Of a stretch of DNA of 64,000 nt, positions 34,267 through 42,308 are shown one piece after another. The stretch comes from Candidatus Methylomirabilota bacterium (GTDB lineage: Bacteria; Methylomirabilota; Methylomirabilia; Rokubacteriales; CSP1-6), in the NCBI GenBank assembly GCA_035315345.1, contig DATFYA010000205.1:1-64000 (forward strand), written 5' to 3'. The notes under the pieces are model-generated. The model ran no database searches. It saw nothing but the letters and a program-made list of their open reading frames with translations, and was not told where the DNA came from. Position numbers and translations under genes: made by a program. Each line of letters starts with the position of its first letter. Position 1 is the stretch's first letter.

Positions 34267-35401
34267 CGTCCAGGCCGAGGGCCACGCGTCCCGCGTAGGT
34301 GAGCTGGGCGCTCCCGCGTAGCGCGTGATAGCGGGCGCCCTGGACGTCGCGGAAGAGCCGCTCGAGCCCCAGGTCGCGGTAGAAGCCCGCGCCCGAGGCC
34401 AGCTCCATCGCGGCCTCGACGGTCCCGATCGCGGCGCGGCCCGCCACCGCCCGTCCGATCATCACCTCGTTGGTGGTCTCGGTGCCCGGGCGGTCGCGCG
34501 CCGCCGCGTCGACCATCTGGCGCAACGCCATCCGCGCGACGGCCAGCTCGTTCTCCATGCGGCCGGCCAGCTCCTGCACGGCGGCGTCGTGGCGTCGGGG
34601 CGCCGCGGCGCGCAGGGCGAGGGGGTGGGCGGCCTCGGCCACGCCGACGTAGACCGCGTAGATCAGCGGCAGCGCATGCATGGCGACCACGTGCCACGCG
34701 GGGGTCCACCGTCCGGGCGGCCGCCGGAGGCCGACCGCGCTCTCGGGGACGAAGACGCCGTCCAGCACGATATCGTGGGAGCCGGTGCCACGCATGCCGA
34801 GCGTCCGCCACGTCTCCTGGATGGCGAGGCCCGGCGCGTCGAAGGGAATCGCGACGTGCAGCACCGTCGGACCGCGCTCCGGGTCGTCGTGGATCGCCAT
34901 CGTCATGAAGAGGTCTCCCGCCGGGGCTCCGCTCGAGAAGACCTTGCGGCCGCTGATGCGGTAGCCACCGTCCACCGGCTCCGCGCGTCCGGAGCCGGCG
35001 ATCCAGTCGGAGCCGCCGCTGGTCACCAGGATCGTCTGCTGCGCGGCGATCCGTCGGAGCAGCGGCTCCATGACGCCGCCCTCGTGGCGCCAGCGCCAGG
35101 CCGCGATCGCGACCTGGTGCGTGTGCATGGCCAGGGCGAGCGCGGTCGATCCGCAGCACTGCCCGAGCGCGCGCACCATCTCGCACAGCTCGGCGTGGGA
35201 GGCGCCGCCGCCGCCCAGCTCGGCGGGCACGCCCGCCGAGAACACCCGGCGCTCGCGGAGATCGCGGTAGTTGTCGGCGACGAAGCCATCCGTGGCATCG
35301 TGGGCGGCGGCGCGGGCGGCGAAGCGCGGTCCCAGATCGCGCGCGATCGCGCCCTGATCGAACCGCGCCCGGTCAGCGTTGGGTAGGGCCTGCGTGCTCA
35401 T
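34232..35401 (-). CDS. Acyl-CoA-dehydrogenase-like flavoprotein
   Basis: A 389-residue protein of the acyl-CoA dehydrogenase superfamily, of about the usual length. Matches include the N-terminal helical domain (GVPAELGGGGASHAELCEMV), the FAD/substrate region ILVTSGGSDW and SGRKVFSSGAPAGD, and TLGMRGTGSHDIVLDGVFVP. In the place of the C-terminal YEGT motif, which in many members carries the catalytic Glu, it reads YHALRGSAQLTYAGR, so a classic dehydrogenase mechanism is doubtful; some relatives are flavin monooxygenases. A strong GGAGGTGAACG site precedes ATG 35401. It is divergent from an HxlR regulator. Its final residues come from a palindromic repeat. Confidence 0.8.
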   Translation of the reverse strand: MSTQALPNADRARFDQGAIARDLGPRFAARAAAHDATDGFVADNYRDLRERRVFSAGVPAELGGGGASHAELCEMVRALGQCCGSTALALAMHTHQVAIAAWRWRHEGGVMEPLLRRIAAQQTILVTSGGSDWIAGSGRAEPVDGGYRISGRKVFSSGAPAGDLFMTMAIHDDPERGPTVLHVAIPFDAPGLAIQETWRTLGMRGTGSHDIVLDGVFVPESAVGLRRPPGRWTPAWHVVAMHALPLIYAVYVGVAEAAHPLALRAAAPRRHDAAVQELAGRMENELAVARMALRQMVDAAARDRPGTETTNEVMIGRAVAGRAAIGTVEAAMELASGAGFYRDLGLERLFRDVQGARYHALRGSAQLTYAGRVALGLDVNPLPSGERPG

Positions 35402-35490
35402 CGTTCACCTCCGTCGGTCCGAGGATCCGGGCCCCCGACGTGCTCAGGATGGCAGGGGAGCGGGGGGCCGTCCAAGACCAAAAAATGGAC

Positions 35491-35520
35491 TTGCCGGCGC
35501 CCCGGCCGCGCGCCTAGAGT
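35491..35520 (+). promoter_or_regulatory. Putative promoter TTGCCG-N18-TAGAGT
   Basis: TTGCCG (35491-35496) and TAGAGT (35515-35520) are 18 bases apart. The -10 ends 9 bases before the ATG of the HxlR-type gene, so its transcript would have almost no leader. The divergent acyl-CoA-dehydrogenase-like gene starts 128 bases away, and the regulator may control both. Confidence 0.5.
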
Positions 35521-35529
35521 CGGAGCAGC

Positions 35530-36252
35530 ATGAAGGGTTACGGCCAGTTCTGCCCGATCGCCATGGCGTGCGAGACCTTCGCCGAGCGCTGGACGCCGCT
35601 GATCCTCCGGGAGCTGCTGGCCGGCGGCCGGCGGTTCAACGAGATCCGGCAAGGCATGCCGCTGATCTCGCGCACCTTGCTCGGCCAGCGCCTGCGCGAG
35701 CTGGAGGACGCCGGCGTCATCACCAGCCGGCCGCTGGCCCGCGGGCGCGGACGCGAGTACCTCCCGACTCCCGCGGCCGAGGAATTGCGCGGGGTCCTGG
35801 AGCGGCTCGGCGAATGGGGCCAGCGGTGGGCCACGACGCAGTTCGATCCCGAGAACCTGGATCTCATGCTGCTCATGTGGAACGTGCGGCGGCGGATCGA
35901 CTTTCCGCGTCTGCCTCGGCATCGGGTCGTCGTGCGGTTCGACTTCCGCGCGTTCCCGTCGCGGTGCCGGTCCTTCCGGACCTCCTGGCTGATCCTCCAG
36001 CGCGGCGGGTCGGACGTGTGCCTGAAGGATCCCGGCTACGACGTGGATCTGGTGGTCTCCGCGGACGCGGGCGCGATGGCCCGGGTCTGGACCGGCGCGC
36101 TCCCGTTCGCCCAGGCGGTGCGGGAGGGCGGTCTCCGGATGGAGGGGCCCCGCGAGCTCGTCCGCGCGTTTCCGACGTGGCTGCTCCTGAGCCACTTCGC
36201 CCACGTCGAGCGTCCTCCGCGGGCAACTCTGACGGCCTCTCGCGTCAGCTGA
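35530..36252 (+). CDS. HxlR-family transcriptional regulator with C-terminal SCP2-like domain
   Basis: A 240-residue regulator. Residues 1-100 form the HxlR winged helix: CPIAMACETFAERWTPLILR, then FNEIRQGMPLISRTLLGQRL and the wing GRGREYLPT. The conserved early Cys of the family is present in FCPIAM and may sense redox or electrophiles, as in HypR and related members. Residues about 115-230 look like a sterol-carrier/SCP2-type ligand pocket, a known pairing. It is divergent from the acyl-CoA-dehydrogenase-like gene and probably regulates it. Its 3' end overlaps the converging deacylase gene by 8 bases. Confidence 0.85.
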   Translation: MKGYGQFCPIAMACETFAERWTPLILRELLAGGRRFNEIRQGMPLISRTLLGQRLRELEDAGVITSRPLARGRGREYLPTPAAEELRGVLERLGEWGQRWATTQFDPENLDLMLLMWNVRRRIDFPRLPRHRVVVRFDFRAFPSRCRSFRTSWLILQRGGSDVCLKDPGYDVDLVVSADAGAMARVWTGALPFAQAVREGGLRMEGPRELVRAFPTWLLLSHFAHVERPPRATLTASRVS

Positions 36253-37846
36253 TTCCCGCTGGCCCGCGCCGGAGCACGCGTCCCGGCAGGGCGCCGGTGT
36301 GCTCACCCGAATCGACGACGACGATTCCGTTCACCACGACGCTCCCGATCCCGTCCGGGTAGCGATGCGGGTCCTCGTAGGTGGCGCGATCGGTGATCGC
36401 GGCCGGGTCGAACGTCGTGATGTCAGCTCGGTAACCCTCACGCAGGAGCCCACGATCCACGAGCCCCAGCACGCGAGCCGATGCCCCGGTCATCTTGTGC
36501 ACGGCCTCGGGGAGCGAGAGCAGGCCGAGATCCCGCGCGTAGTGGCCAAGAACTCGCGGGAACGTCCCGTAGAAGCGCGGATGGGGCCGTCCCTGTCCGG
36601 CCACGCTCTGCGGCGCGACCGCGCGGCCGTCCGAGCCGACCAGCACCGCCGGCGAGCGAAGAAGAGACTGCACGTCGGCCTCGTCGATGGAGCAGACGAC
36701 CACGAAGGTTGCGCCCGCGTCCGCCTCGAGGAGATTGCACACCAGATCGATCGGCTCCATCCCGGCGTCACGTGCGAGTGCGGCGATGCTGCGGCCGGCG
36801 TCTCCGGAGCGCGTCCGCGACGTGCTGACGCTCACCGCGTCCCACGAGGCGATCCGCCCGAAGCTCGTGAGCCCGCGCTGGTCGATCTCGCGGGCGAGAC
36901 GCCGACGCACGGCCGGATCACGAAGCCGGCCGAGCATCGCCGGAAGGCCGCCCGCCTGAACCCAGAGCGGCAGGAGGTTCCGCAGCGGATTCGCGGCGCA
37001 CGTGTACGGGTAGGCGTCGCAGACGACGCGGACCCCGCGACGGCGCGCGGCGTCGATCTCGGCGAGCAGCCGCGGGGCCCGACCGCGATTGTCGAGTCCG
37101 GACAGCTTCAGATGGGCGATTTGGACGTCTACTCCTGAGGTCTCCGACGCGTCGATCGCCTCCCGGACCGCCTCGAAGATCCCGTCCGACTCGCTGCGCA
37201 GGTGGGTGGCGTAGGCTCCGCGATGTTGCTTGACCACGCCGAGCAGGCGGAGCACTTCGTCCGGCTTGGCGAAAGAGCCGGGCGCGGTGAAGAGGCCGGA
37301 GGAGAGCCCCCGCGCGCCCGCGGCCAGGCCCTCGGCCAGGAGCCGCTGCATGAGGGCCATCTCGCCGTCGGTGGGCGCGCGATCGTCCATGCCCACCGTC
37401 ATCAGCCGGAGCGTGTTGTGACCGACCTGCATGATCGTGTTGATCGCGGTCGGCGGGAAGGTGTCCATGTACTCGGCGAAGGTGGTCTCCCGCGTCTCGA
37501 TCCACGGGGCGAACCCGGCGAGGTATTCCTGGAGCAGACCGGCTCGGCCCGGGGTGACCGGCGCCAGCGAGAACCCGCAGTGGCCGACCACGTCGGTGGT
37601 TACGCCCTGCAGGATCTTGCTCTCCGCTCGCGGGGCGTAAGGCAGCGTGAAGTCGGAATGCGTCTTGATGTCGATGAACCCGGGCGCGACCACTTGCGCC
37701 GTCGCGTCGATCACGCGGCGGGCCGGTCCCGAGTGTCGCGTCGTGATCGACGCGATCCGGCCGTCGCGCACCGCGAGATCGCCCGGGACCGGCGCCACCC
37801 CGGTGCCGTCCAGGATCATGCCGCCGCGGATGACGAGATCGTCCAC
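36245..37846 (-). CDS. N-acyl-D-amino-acid deacylase (D-aminoacylase family amidohydrolase)
   Basis: A 533-residue amidohydrolase. It starts DDLVIRGGMILDGTG, the usual beta-sandwich opening, and carries the family's GHCGFSLAP with the zinc Cys, ATHLRSES and IAHLKLSG with zinc-binding His, and VLVGSDGRAVAP with the catalytic Asp. The first metal motif, normally HTHxD, reads DIKTHSDF, so the first His is Lys. Family members remove acyl groups from N-acyl-D-amino acids; substrates of this subgroup vary. I chose GTG 37846, 14 bases after the upstream luciferase-like gene ends. It is the last gene of a three-gene minus-strand operon. Confidence 0.85.
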   Translation of the reverse strand: MDDLVIRGGMILDGTGVAPVPGDLAVRDGRIASITTRHSGPARRVIDATAQVVAPGFIDIKTHSDFTLPYAPRAESKILQGVTTDVVGHCGFSLAPVTPGRAGLLQEYLAGFAPWIETRETTFAEYMDTFPPTAINTIMQVGHNTLRLMTVGMDDRAPTDGEMALMQRLLAEGLAAGARGLSSGLFTAPGSFAKPDEVLRLLGVVKQHRGAYATHLRSESDGIFEAVREAIDASETSGVDVQIAHLKLSGLDNRGRAPRLLAEIDAARRRGVRVVCDAYPYTCAANPLRNLLPLWVQAGGLPAMLGRLRDPAVRRRLAREIDQRGLTSFGRIASWDAVSVSTSRTRSGDAGRSIAALARDAGMEPIDLVCNLLEADAGATFVVVCSIDEADVQSLLRSPAVLVGSDGRAVAPQSVAGQGRPHPRFYGTFPRVLGHYARDLGLLSLPEAVHKMTGASARVLGLVDRGLLREGYRADITTFDPAAITDRATYEDPHRYPDGIGSVVVNGIVVVDSGEHTGALPGRVLRRGPAGIS

Positions 37847-37860
37847 CGATGACTCAGCGG

Positions 37861-39015
37861 TCAGGCGCGAGGGCGGAAGGCGGGCATGACCTCGCGCGCG
37901 AAGCGGGCGAGCTGCTCGATCATGAGATCGCGCGGGGTGCCGATGGCCCAGCCGATCATGACGTGGTCGAGCCCGGGATAGCGGCGCTCGATCTCCTTCA
38001 GGTACGCGACGATGTCGGCGGACGGCCCGCACAGCCACGAGCGGTTGCCGACCCCGTTCTCGAGGGTGGCCGAGGTCGGCGATTGGGGCCGGCGGGCCGC
38101 CACCGCGCGGACGTGCTCCTCGCTGTAGCGCAGCATGCCGAGCGGTGCCATCACCTTGGCGTGCTCCTCGAAGTAGGGGCGCGCGCGCTCGATGGCGGCC
38201 TCCACCGTGTCGTCGATGCACATGCGGAAGCCGAGGATCAGGTCCTCGCCGAGCGCGAGGTCGCGCCCGTGGCGGCGCGCCGTCTCCTGGTACTCGCGCG
38301 CCCAGCGCTGGACCAGCTCTTCCGCGGTGGCGGAGATGATCCCCTTGATGCGGTGGCGGGCCATGAACTCGAGGCCGCGCGCCCCGCCGCTCACGATCGG
38401 CTGCCAGACCTCCACCGGCCGGCGGAGCGGACGCGGCACGAGGGTGATCTCCTTCAGCGCGTAGCCGCGATAGGGCACGTCGGGCGGGATCGTGTAGCGC
38501 TTCCCGCGGTGCGAGAAGGAGTCCTCGCGGAACGCCTTCAGGATGACCTCCACCTGCTCCTCGAAGAGCTCGCGGTTGGCCTCGGCGTCCAGCATCGGGT
38601 TGCCGAACGTCTCGACTTCTCGACTGTGATAGCCACGGCCGACGCCGAAGACCACGCGACCGTTGGTGAGGATGTCGGCGACCGCGTAGTCCTCGGCGAG
38701 ACGGAGCGGGTGCCACGTGGGCACCACGTTGAAGGCGCAGCCGATCTTCACGCGCCGCGTGCGATGGGCCAAATCCACCGCGAGCATGGGGATGCTCGGG
38801 ATGCATTCGAAGCCCTCGTGCTGGAAATGATGCTCGGCCAGCCAGAGCGTCTCGTATCCGAGGGTGTCGGCGGCCCGGGCGAGCGCGGCGGCGGTGTCGA
38901 AGGCCTCGGCGAGGCGCTCGTTGGGATACCGGCGGTCGTCGGCGGGCGTGCCGTCGAGCCCGCACCGCTCCAGCTCGATGTGGCCGACGTACAGGGTCGA
39001 GAAGCGGGTGATCAA
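37861..39015 (-). CDS. LLM-class (luciferase-like) flavin-dependent oxidoreductase
   Basis: A 384-residue TIM-barrel flavoprotein of the bacterial luciferase superfamily. Signatures are YETLWLAEHHFQHEGF, HPLRLAEDYAVADILTNGR and VVFGVGRGYHSREVETFG. Such enzymes use FMNH2 or F420 to oxygenate or reduce organic compounds. It starts with TTG 39015, overlapping the upstream stop (TTGA), so it is translationally coupled to the FAD monooxygenase gene before it. A pathway in which the FAD enzyme hydroxylates, this enzyme oxidises and the deacylase cleaves an amide is possible, but no substrate can be named. Confidence 0.87.
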   Translation of the reverse strand: MITRFSTLYVGHIELERCGLDGTPADDRRYPNERLAEAFDTAAALARAADTLGYETLWLAEHHFQHEGFECIPSIPMLAVDLAHRTRRVKIGCAFNVVPTWHPLRLAEDYAVADILTNGRVVFGVGRGYHSREVETFGNPMLDAEANRELFEEQVEVILKAFREDSFSHRGKRYTIPPDVPYRGYALKEITLVPRPLRRPVEVWQPIVSGGARGLEFMARHRIKGIISATAEELVQRWAREYQETARRHGRDLALGEDLILGFRMCIDDTVEAAIERARPYFEEHAKVMAPLGMLRYSEEHVRAVAARRPQSPTSATLENGVGNRSWLCGPSADIVAYLKEIERRYPGLDHVMIGWAIGTPRDLMIEQLARFAREVMPAFRPRA

Positions 39016-40259
39016 GCGGGTCGCTCCGGCTCGGTCACGTCGTCCCGGGTGAAGCCGGTGACCCGCTTGTACTCCTCGGAGAAGCCCCGAAGCTCGGCAC
39101 GCGAGATGTAGCGGTCGAGGTCGTCGAACGGCGCGTCGCCGACCAGCTCCTCCACGCGGCGGATGAGGTAGTCGGGCGGCTGCTCGCGGTTGGTGCGGAC
39201 GACGCGCGCGGTCGGACCCGAGCGCGCGGCCTCGTAGGCGGCGAGCGCGGCGGCCGGGTCGCCGCCGGCAGCCAGACGGTCGGCGAGGGCGCGCGCGTCG
39301 AGAATGGCCTGCGCCGCGCCGTTGGAGCCACGCGGGTACATCGGGTGCGCGGCGTCGCCCAGCAGGGTGACGCGGCCGAAGGTCCAGCGATCGATGGGAT
39401 CGCGATCCACCATCGGGTACTCGAAGATGACGTCCGAGCGGCGGAGCAGGTCGGGGATGTCGAGCCAGTCGAACGTCCAGCCCGCGTAGATCGGGAGGAA
39501 GTCCTCGAGCCGGCCCGGCTTGTTCCAGTCGTTGCGCTCGTAGCCGGGCTGGGCGACCTGGGACGTCCAGTTGATGAGCTGCCGGCCGTCGCCGTCCACG
39601 TCGTCGGCGATCGGGTAGATGACCAGGTTGCCGCGCTGGATCGAGCCCACCCGCACGTAGCTGCGCCCGGTCAGGAACGGCTTGGCCCGCGTGACGCCGC
39701 GCCAGGTGTTGATGCCGCCGAAGCAGAGCGGATCGTCCGGATAGAACTGCCGGCGCACCGCCGAGTTCACGCCGTCGCAGGCGACGACCACGTCGGCGGT
39801 GATGGGCTCGCGCGCCGCGCCGGTCTGCGTGGAGCGGAATCGCAGCGTCACGCGCCCGCCGCTCTGCTCGAGGCCGACGCAGTGGTGATCGCTGACGAGG
39901 CGCTCCGCGCCGAGGCGCTCGACCGCCGCGCGCCAGAGGGTCAAGTGCACCCGCCCTCGATGGATGCCGACCTCGGGGACCGGATAGCCGGCGATCCGGC
40001 CGCGCGGCTCGGAATAGATGAGCTGGCCGAAACGGTTGAAGAAGCAGCTCTCGCGATTCTCGATGCCCTGGCTCGCCAGCGACTCGCCGAGCCCGAGCGC
40101 GGTCAGCACCCGCATGGCGTGTGGCAGGAGTGTGATGCCGACGCCCAGCTCCCGCACCTCGGGAGCGCTCTCGTACACCCGGCAGGCGAGGCCGCGCTGA
40201 TGGAGCGCGAGCGCCAGGGTGAGCCCGCCGATGCCGCCGCCGACGATCGCGATGTCCAT
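39012..40259 (-). CDS. FAD-dependent aromatic-ring-type monooxygenase (salicylate-hydroxylase-like)
   Basis: A 415-residue class A flavoprotein hydroxylase. It has the N-terminal FAD Rossmann motif IAIVGGGIGGLTLALAL, the central DG motif VVACDGVNSAVRRQF, and the GD motif VTLLGDAAHPMYPRGSNGA. Together these define the PHBH/salicylate hydroxylase family, which hydroxylates aromatic rings with NAD(P)H and O2. The ATG at 40259 gives the motif its normal position. It heads a three-gene operon (this, the LLM enzyme and the deacylase) and has a TTGCCG-N17-TACACT promoter on the minus strand at 40290-40318. Confidence 0.9.
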   Translation of the reverse strand: MDIAIVGGGIGGLTLALALHQRGLACRVYESAPEVRELGVGITLLPHAMRVLTALGLGESLASQGIENRESCFFNRFGQLIYSEPRGRIAGYPVPEVGIHRGRVHLTLWRAAVERLGAERLVSDHHCVGLEQSGGRVTLRFRSTQTGAAREPITADVVVACDGVNSAVRRQFYPDDPLCFGGINTWRGVTRAKPFLTGRSYVRVGSIQRGNLVIYPIADDVDGDGRQLINWTSQVAQPGYERNDWNKPGRLEDFLPIYAGWTFDWLDIPDLLRRSDVIFEYPMVDRDPIDRWTFGRVTLLGDAAHPMYPRGSNGAAQAILDARALADRLAAGGDPAAALAAYEAARSGPTARVVRTNREQPPDYLIRRVEELVGDAPFDDLDRYISRAELRGFSEEYKRVTGFTRDDVTEPERPA

Positions 40260-40289
40260 GACGAGTGCGCGTCCTCCGTGACGAGGCGG

Positions 40290-40318
40290 AGTGTAGCGTG
40301 CGGGGGACGGAGCGGCAA
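40290..40318 (-). promoter_or_regulatory. Putative promoter TTGCCG-N17-TACACT (leftward)
   Basis: On the minus strand TTGCCG (40318-40313) and TACACT (40295-40290) are 17 bases apart, 30 bases before the ATG of the FAD monooxygenase operon. It lies back to back with the rightward promoter at 40343-40372, leaving 24 bases between -35 boxes. Confidence 0.5.
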
Positions 40319-40342
40319 CGGGCGCGCGGACCGCCCGGCCCC

Positions 40343-40372
40343 TTGCGGGGATGCGCGGCCGTCGCCTATAGT
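40343..40372 (+). promoter_or_regulatory. Putative promoter TTGCGG-N18-TATAGT (rightward)
   Basis: TTGCGG (40343-40348) and TATAGT (40367-40372) are 18 bases apart. Transcription would begin near 40379, giving a leader of about 50 bases before the lipoprotein ATG, which has a GGGGGGAG ribosome binding site. Confidence 0.5.
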
Positions 40373-40429
40373 CGGCGTCGCGGGTCTTCGCTACGCGGAA
40401 GGCCGGACACCATTCGGGGGGAGATCGAG

Positions 40430-40834
40430 ATGCTCAAGACGTCGCACGCGCTGGTGCTGCTGGTCGTGGCCGTGCTCGCGCTGGCCGGGTGCGCCACCCA
40501 GGGCTCGACGGTCGGCATGCAGCCGGTGCCCATCACCGACTTCAAGATGGTGGCCGGCAAGTGGGCCGGGCCGGTGACCGGGATCACCTCTCGTGACGAC
40601 TGGGCCGAGATGACCATCACTCCGGAAGGGCGCTTCGACTTCGGGATCGCCCGGACGATCGGTGTGTTCGAAGGGGGCGGCCCCTTGACGCTCGCCGACG
40701 GCAAGATGCAGGGCAAGGGCGCGCGCGGATCCATCGTCTACACGCTGTACCAGAGCGGCAACCGCCGCGTCCTGAAGGGCGACGCGACGCTCTCGGACGG
40801 CCGCCAGGTGAACGCGACGCTCAGTCCGAAGTAG
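40430..40834 (+). CDS. Small lipoprotein of unknown function
   Basis: A 134-residue protein with a lipoprotein signal peptide: LVVAVLALAGC gives a lipobox (LAGC) with the lipidated Cys at about residue 21. The mature domain contains FKMVAGKWAGPVTGI and a later block TLADGKMQGKGARGSIVYTL, suggesting a small beta-rich fold. The ATG at 40430 has a G-rich ribosome binding site 6 bases upstream; the longer open frame to 40265 is rejected because it would run through the promoter. It is likely attached to the outer membrane. The secreted protein at 54631 has a similar GxWxMT/GRWE-type start and may be a distant relative. Confidence 0.75.
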   Translation: MLKTSHALVLLVVAVLALAGCATQGSTVGMQPVPITDFKMVAGKWAGPVTGITSRDDWAEMTITPEGRFDFGIARTIGVFEGGGPLTLADGKMQGKGARGSIVYTLYQSGNRRVLKGDATLSDGRQVNATLSPK

Positions 40835-41043
40835 GTCTTCGCGGGTAGAGCACGTCCAGCGTATAGGCCAGGTCCAACCGCTCACCGTGCCATGCCGGCG
40901 CCGCGGGAAGTGATGGCGCCACGTGCGATTTTTTCGAAGCCGACCGTGAAGTGAACGCCAGGAGGCAAAGAGACACGCAGGAAGGGCGATTCAACGACCT
41001 TGGATTCGCGCGACGAGGGCTCGCGCGGCATCCTGTCAAGCGA

Positions 41044-41673
41044 TCAGTGCGCGCCAACCAGCGGCAGCACCACCTCCACGGCCCGGATCATCGTGGAGAG
41101 ATCCATGCTCGGCTCGTCCCGGTCGTGCGCGGCCACCATCGAGGGCAGGAACGGCAGGTGGATGAACCCGGCGGGTCGCGAGAGCTCGCGGGCGGCCAGG
41201 TGGTGCAGCGTCGCGTAGAGGACGTGATTGCAGAGGTAGGTGCCCGCGGTATTCGAGATCGCGGCGGGGATGCCCTCCGCGGTCAGCGCGGCCAGCATCT
41301 CGCGCAGGGGCAGCGTGCTGAAGTACCCGGCGGGGCCGTCGTCGGCGCAGGCCACGTCGCACAGCACCTGGCCGTGCGCGTCCGGCCGCGAGTAGTCCAT
41401 CACGTTGACCGCCACCCGCTCCAGCGAGATGCGCGCGCGGCCGCCCGCGAGTCCCAGGTGCACCACTCCGAGCAGACCGGCCGCGTCGAGCAGCGGCGTG
41501 ACCACCGCGCGCGCGGCCTCGTGCTGGACGGGGAGCATGGCGCTTCGCACCAGGCGGTCGCCGATCACGCGGCCGTCCAGCCGCTTGGCCACCTCGCCCG
41601 ACGGGTTGACCGCGTCGCCGTCGAAGGGATCGAACCCGGTGACCAGGATGTGGCGGGACGGCGCGGCGGTCAC
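41044..41673 (-). CDS. pcp: Pyrrolidone-carboxylate peptidase (pyroglutamyl peptidase I)
   Basis: A 209-residue cysteine peptidase of family C15 that removes N-terminal pyroglutamate. The catalytic triad is visible: Glu85 in GGRARISLERVAVN, Cys148 in ISNTAGTYLCNHVLY and His172 in GFIHLPFLP. The start HILVTGFDPFDGDAVNPS is diagnostic. The length equals the family norm. Its GTG start at 41673 overlaps the stop of the carbonic-anhydrase-like gene (GTGA), so the two are made together. The roughly 210 bases between its stop and the converging lipoprotein gene show no convincing gene. Confidence 0.92.
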   Translation of the reverse strand: MTAAPSRHILVTGFDPFDGDAVNPSGEVAKRLDGRVIGDRLVRSAMLPVQHEAARAVVTPLLDAAGLLGVVHLGLAGGRARISLERVAVNVMDYSRPDAHGQVLCDVACADDGPAGYFSTLPLREMLAALTAEGIPAAISNTAGTYLCNHVLYATLHHLAARELSRPAGFIHLPFLPSMVAAHDRDEPSMDLSTMIRAVEVVLPLVGAH

Positions 41674-42194
41674 GCGGGCTGCACTCCCGTGCGGTGACGC
41701 TGGGCGAGGGCCTGATAGCCGCTCGGGTTGACCTGCACCCAGCGCTCGGCCGCGGTGCCGGCCAGTGGCCCCTTCACCTTGCACGGCGCGCCCATTGCGA
41801 GCACGCCGTCGGGGATCTCGGTGCCCGGCGTGACCAGCGAGCCGGCGGCCACCATCGCGCGCACGCCGACCTTCACGCCGTCGAGCAGGGTGGAGGAGTT
41901 GCCGATCAGCGCCTCCTCGCCGACGGTGGCCGCGTGCACGAGGCACAGATGGCCCACGGTGGCGCCGGGGCCGATCTCGACGCCGCCGGCCGGCGTCACG
42001 TGGACGACCGCGCAATCCTGCACGTTGGCGCCCCGGCGGATCACGATCGGATTGAAGTCGGCGCGCAGCACGGTGTTGTACCAGACGGAGGCGTTCTCCT
42101 CCACCGTGACGTCGCCGATCAGGTTGGCGGTGGGCGCGATGAACGCGGTCGGGTGCACGCGCGGCGACTTGCCTTCGAACGAGAAGAGCGGCAT
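41670..42194 (-). CDS. Gamma-carbonic-anhydrase-like protein (YrdA/PaaY type)
   Basis: A 174-residue left-handed parallel beta-helix protein. Hexapeptide-repeat features and zinc-site residues are visible in VHPTAFIAPTANLIGDV, ASVWYNTVLRAD, CAVVHVTPAGG and TVGHLCLVHAATVGEEALIG. It resembles YrdA/PaaY-type proteins, which bind zinc and in some cases have carbonic anhydrase or thioesterase activity. ATG 42194 is preceded by GGAG at good distance. It is the first gene of a pair with pcp. The fold is certain; the activity is not. Confidence 0.88.
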   Translation of the reverse strand: MPLFSFEGKSPRVHPTAFIAPTANLIGDVTVEENASVWYNTVLRADFNPIVIRRGANVQDCAVVHVTPAGGVEIGPGATVGHLCLVHAATVGEEALIGNSSTLLDGVKVGVRAMVAAGSLVTPGTEIPDGVLAMGAPCKVKGPLAGTAAERWVQVNPSGYQALAQRHRTGVQPA

Positions 42195-42271
42195 CCGGGG
42201 CTCCTTGGTCGGAAGGAATTGGCTGCGAGGCACGATAGTGCGCTCGTCGTGCACGCAAGACAAGTGGGCGG

Positions 42272-42300
42272 TGGACAAGGCCGGAGGCGCGGTGTAGCCT
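42272..42300 (+). promoter_or_regulatory. Putative promoter TGGACA-N17-TAGCCT
   Basis: TGGACA (42272-42277) and TAGCCT (42295-42300) are 17 bases apart. The -10 ends 8 bases before the ATG of the type III polyketide synthase gene, and no ribosome binding site is seen, which fits a leaderless message. Confidence 0.4.
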
Positions 42301-42308
42301 GCGCCATC

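Noticed and set aside
40265-40429. A longer start for the lipoprotein gene
   Set aside because: The extension would run through the TTGCGG-N18-TATAGT promoter and would bury the lipoprotein signal peptide. ATG 40430 with its ribosome binding site is better.
40821-41057. A small minus-strand open frame between the lipoprotein and pcp genes
   Set aside because: It ends in a protein-like tail (LDLAYTLDVLYPRRPT) but its first half is low quality, it overlaps the 3' ends of both neighbours and has no ribosome binding site. It may be a relic but cannot be supported.
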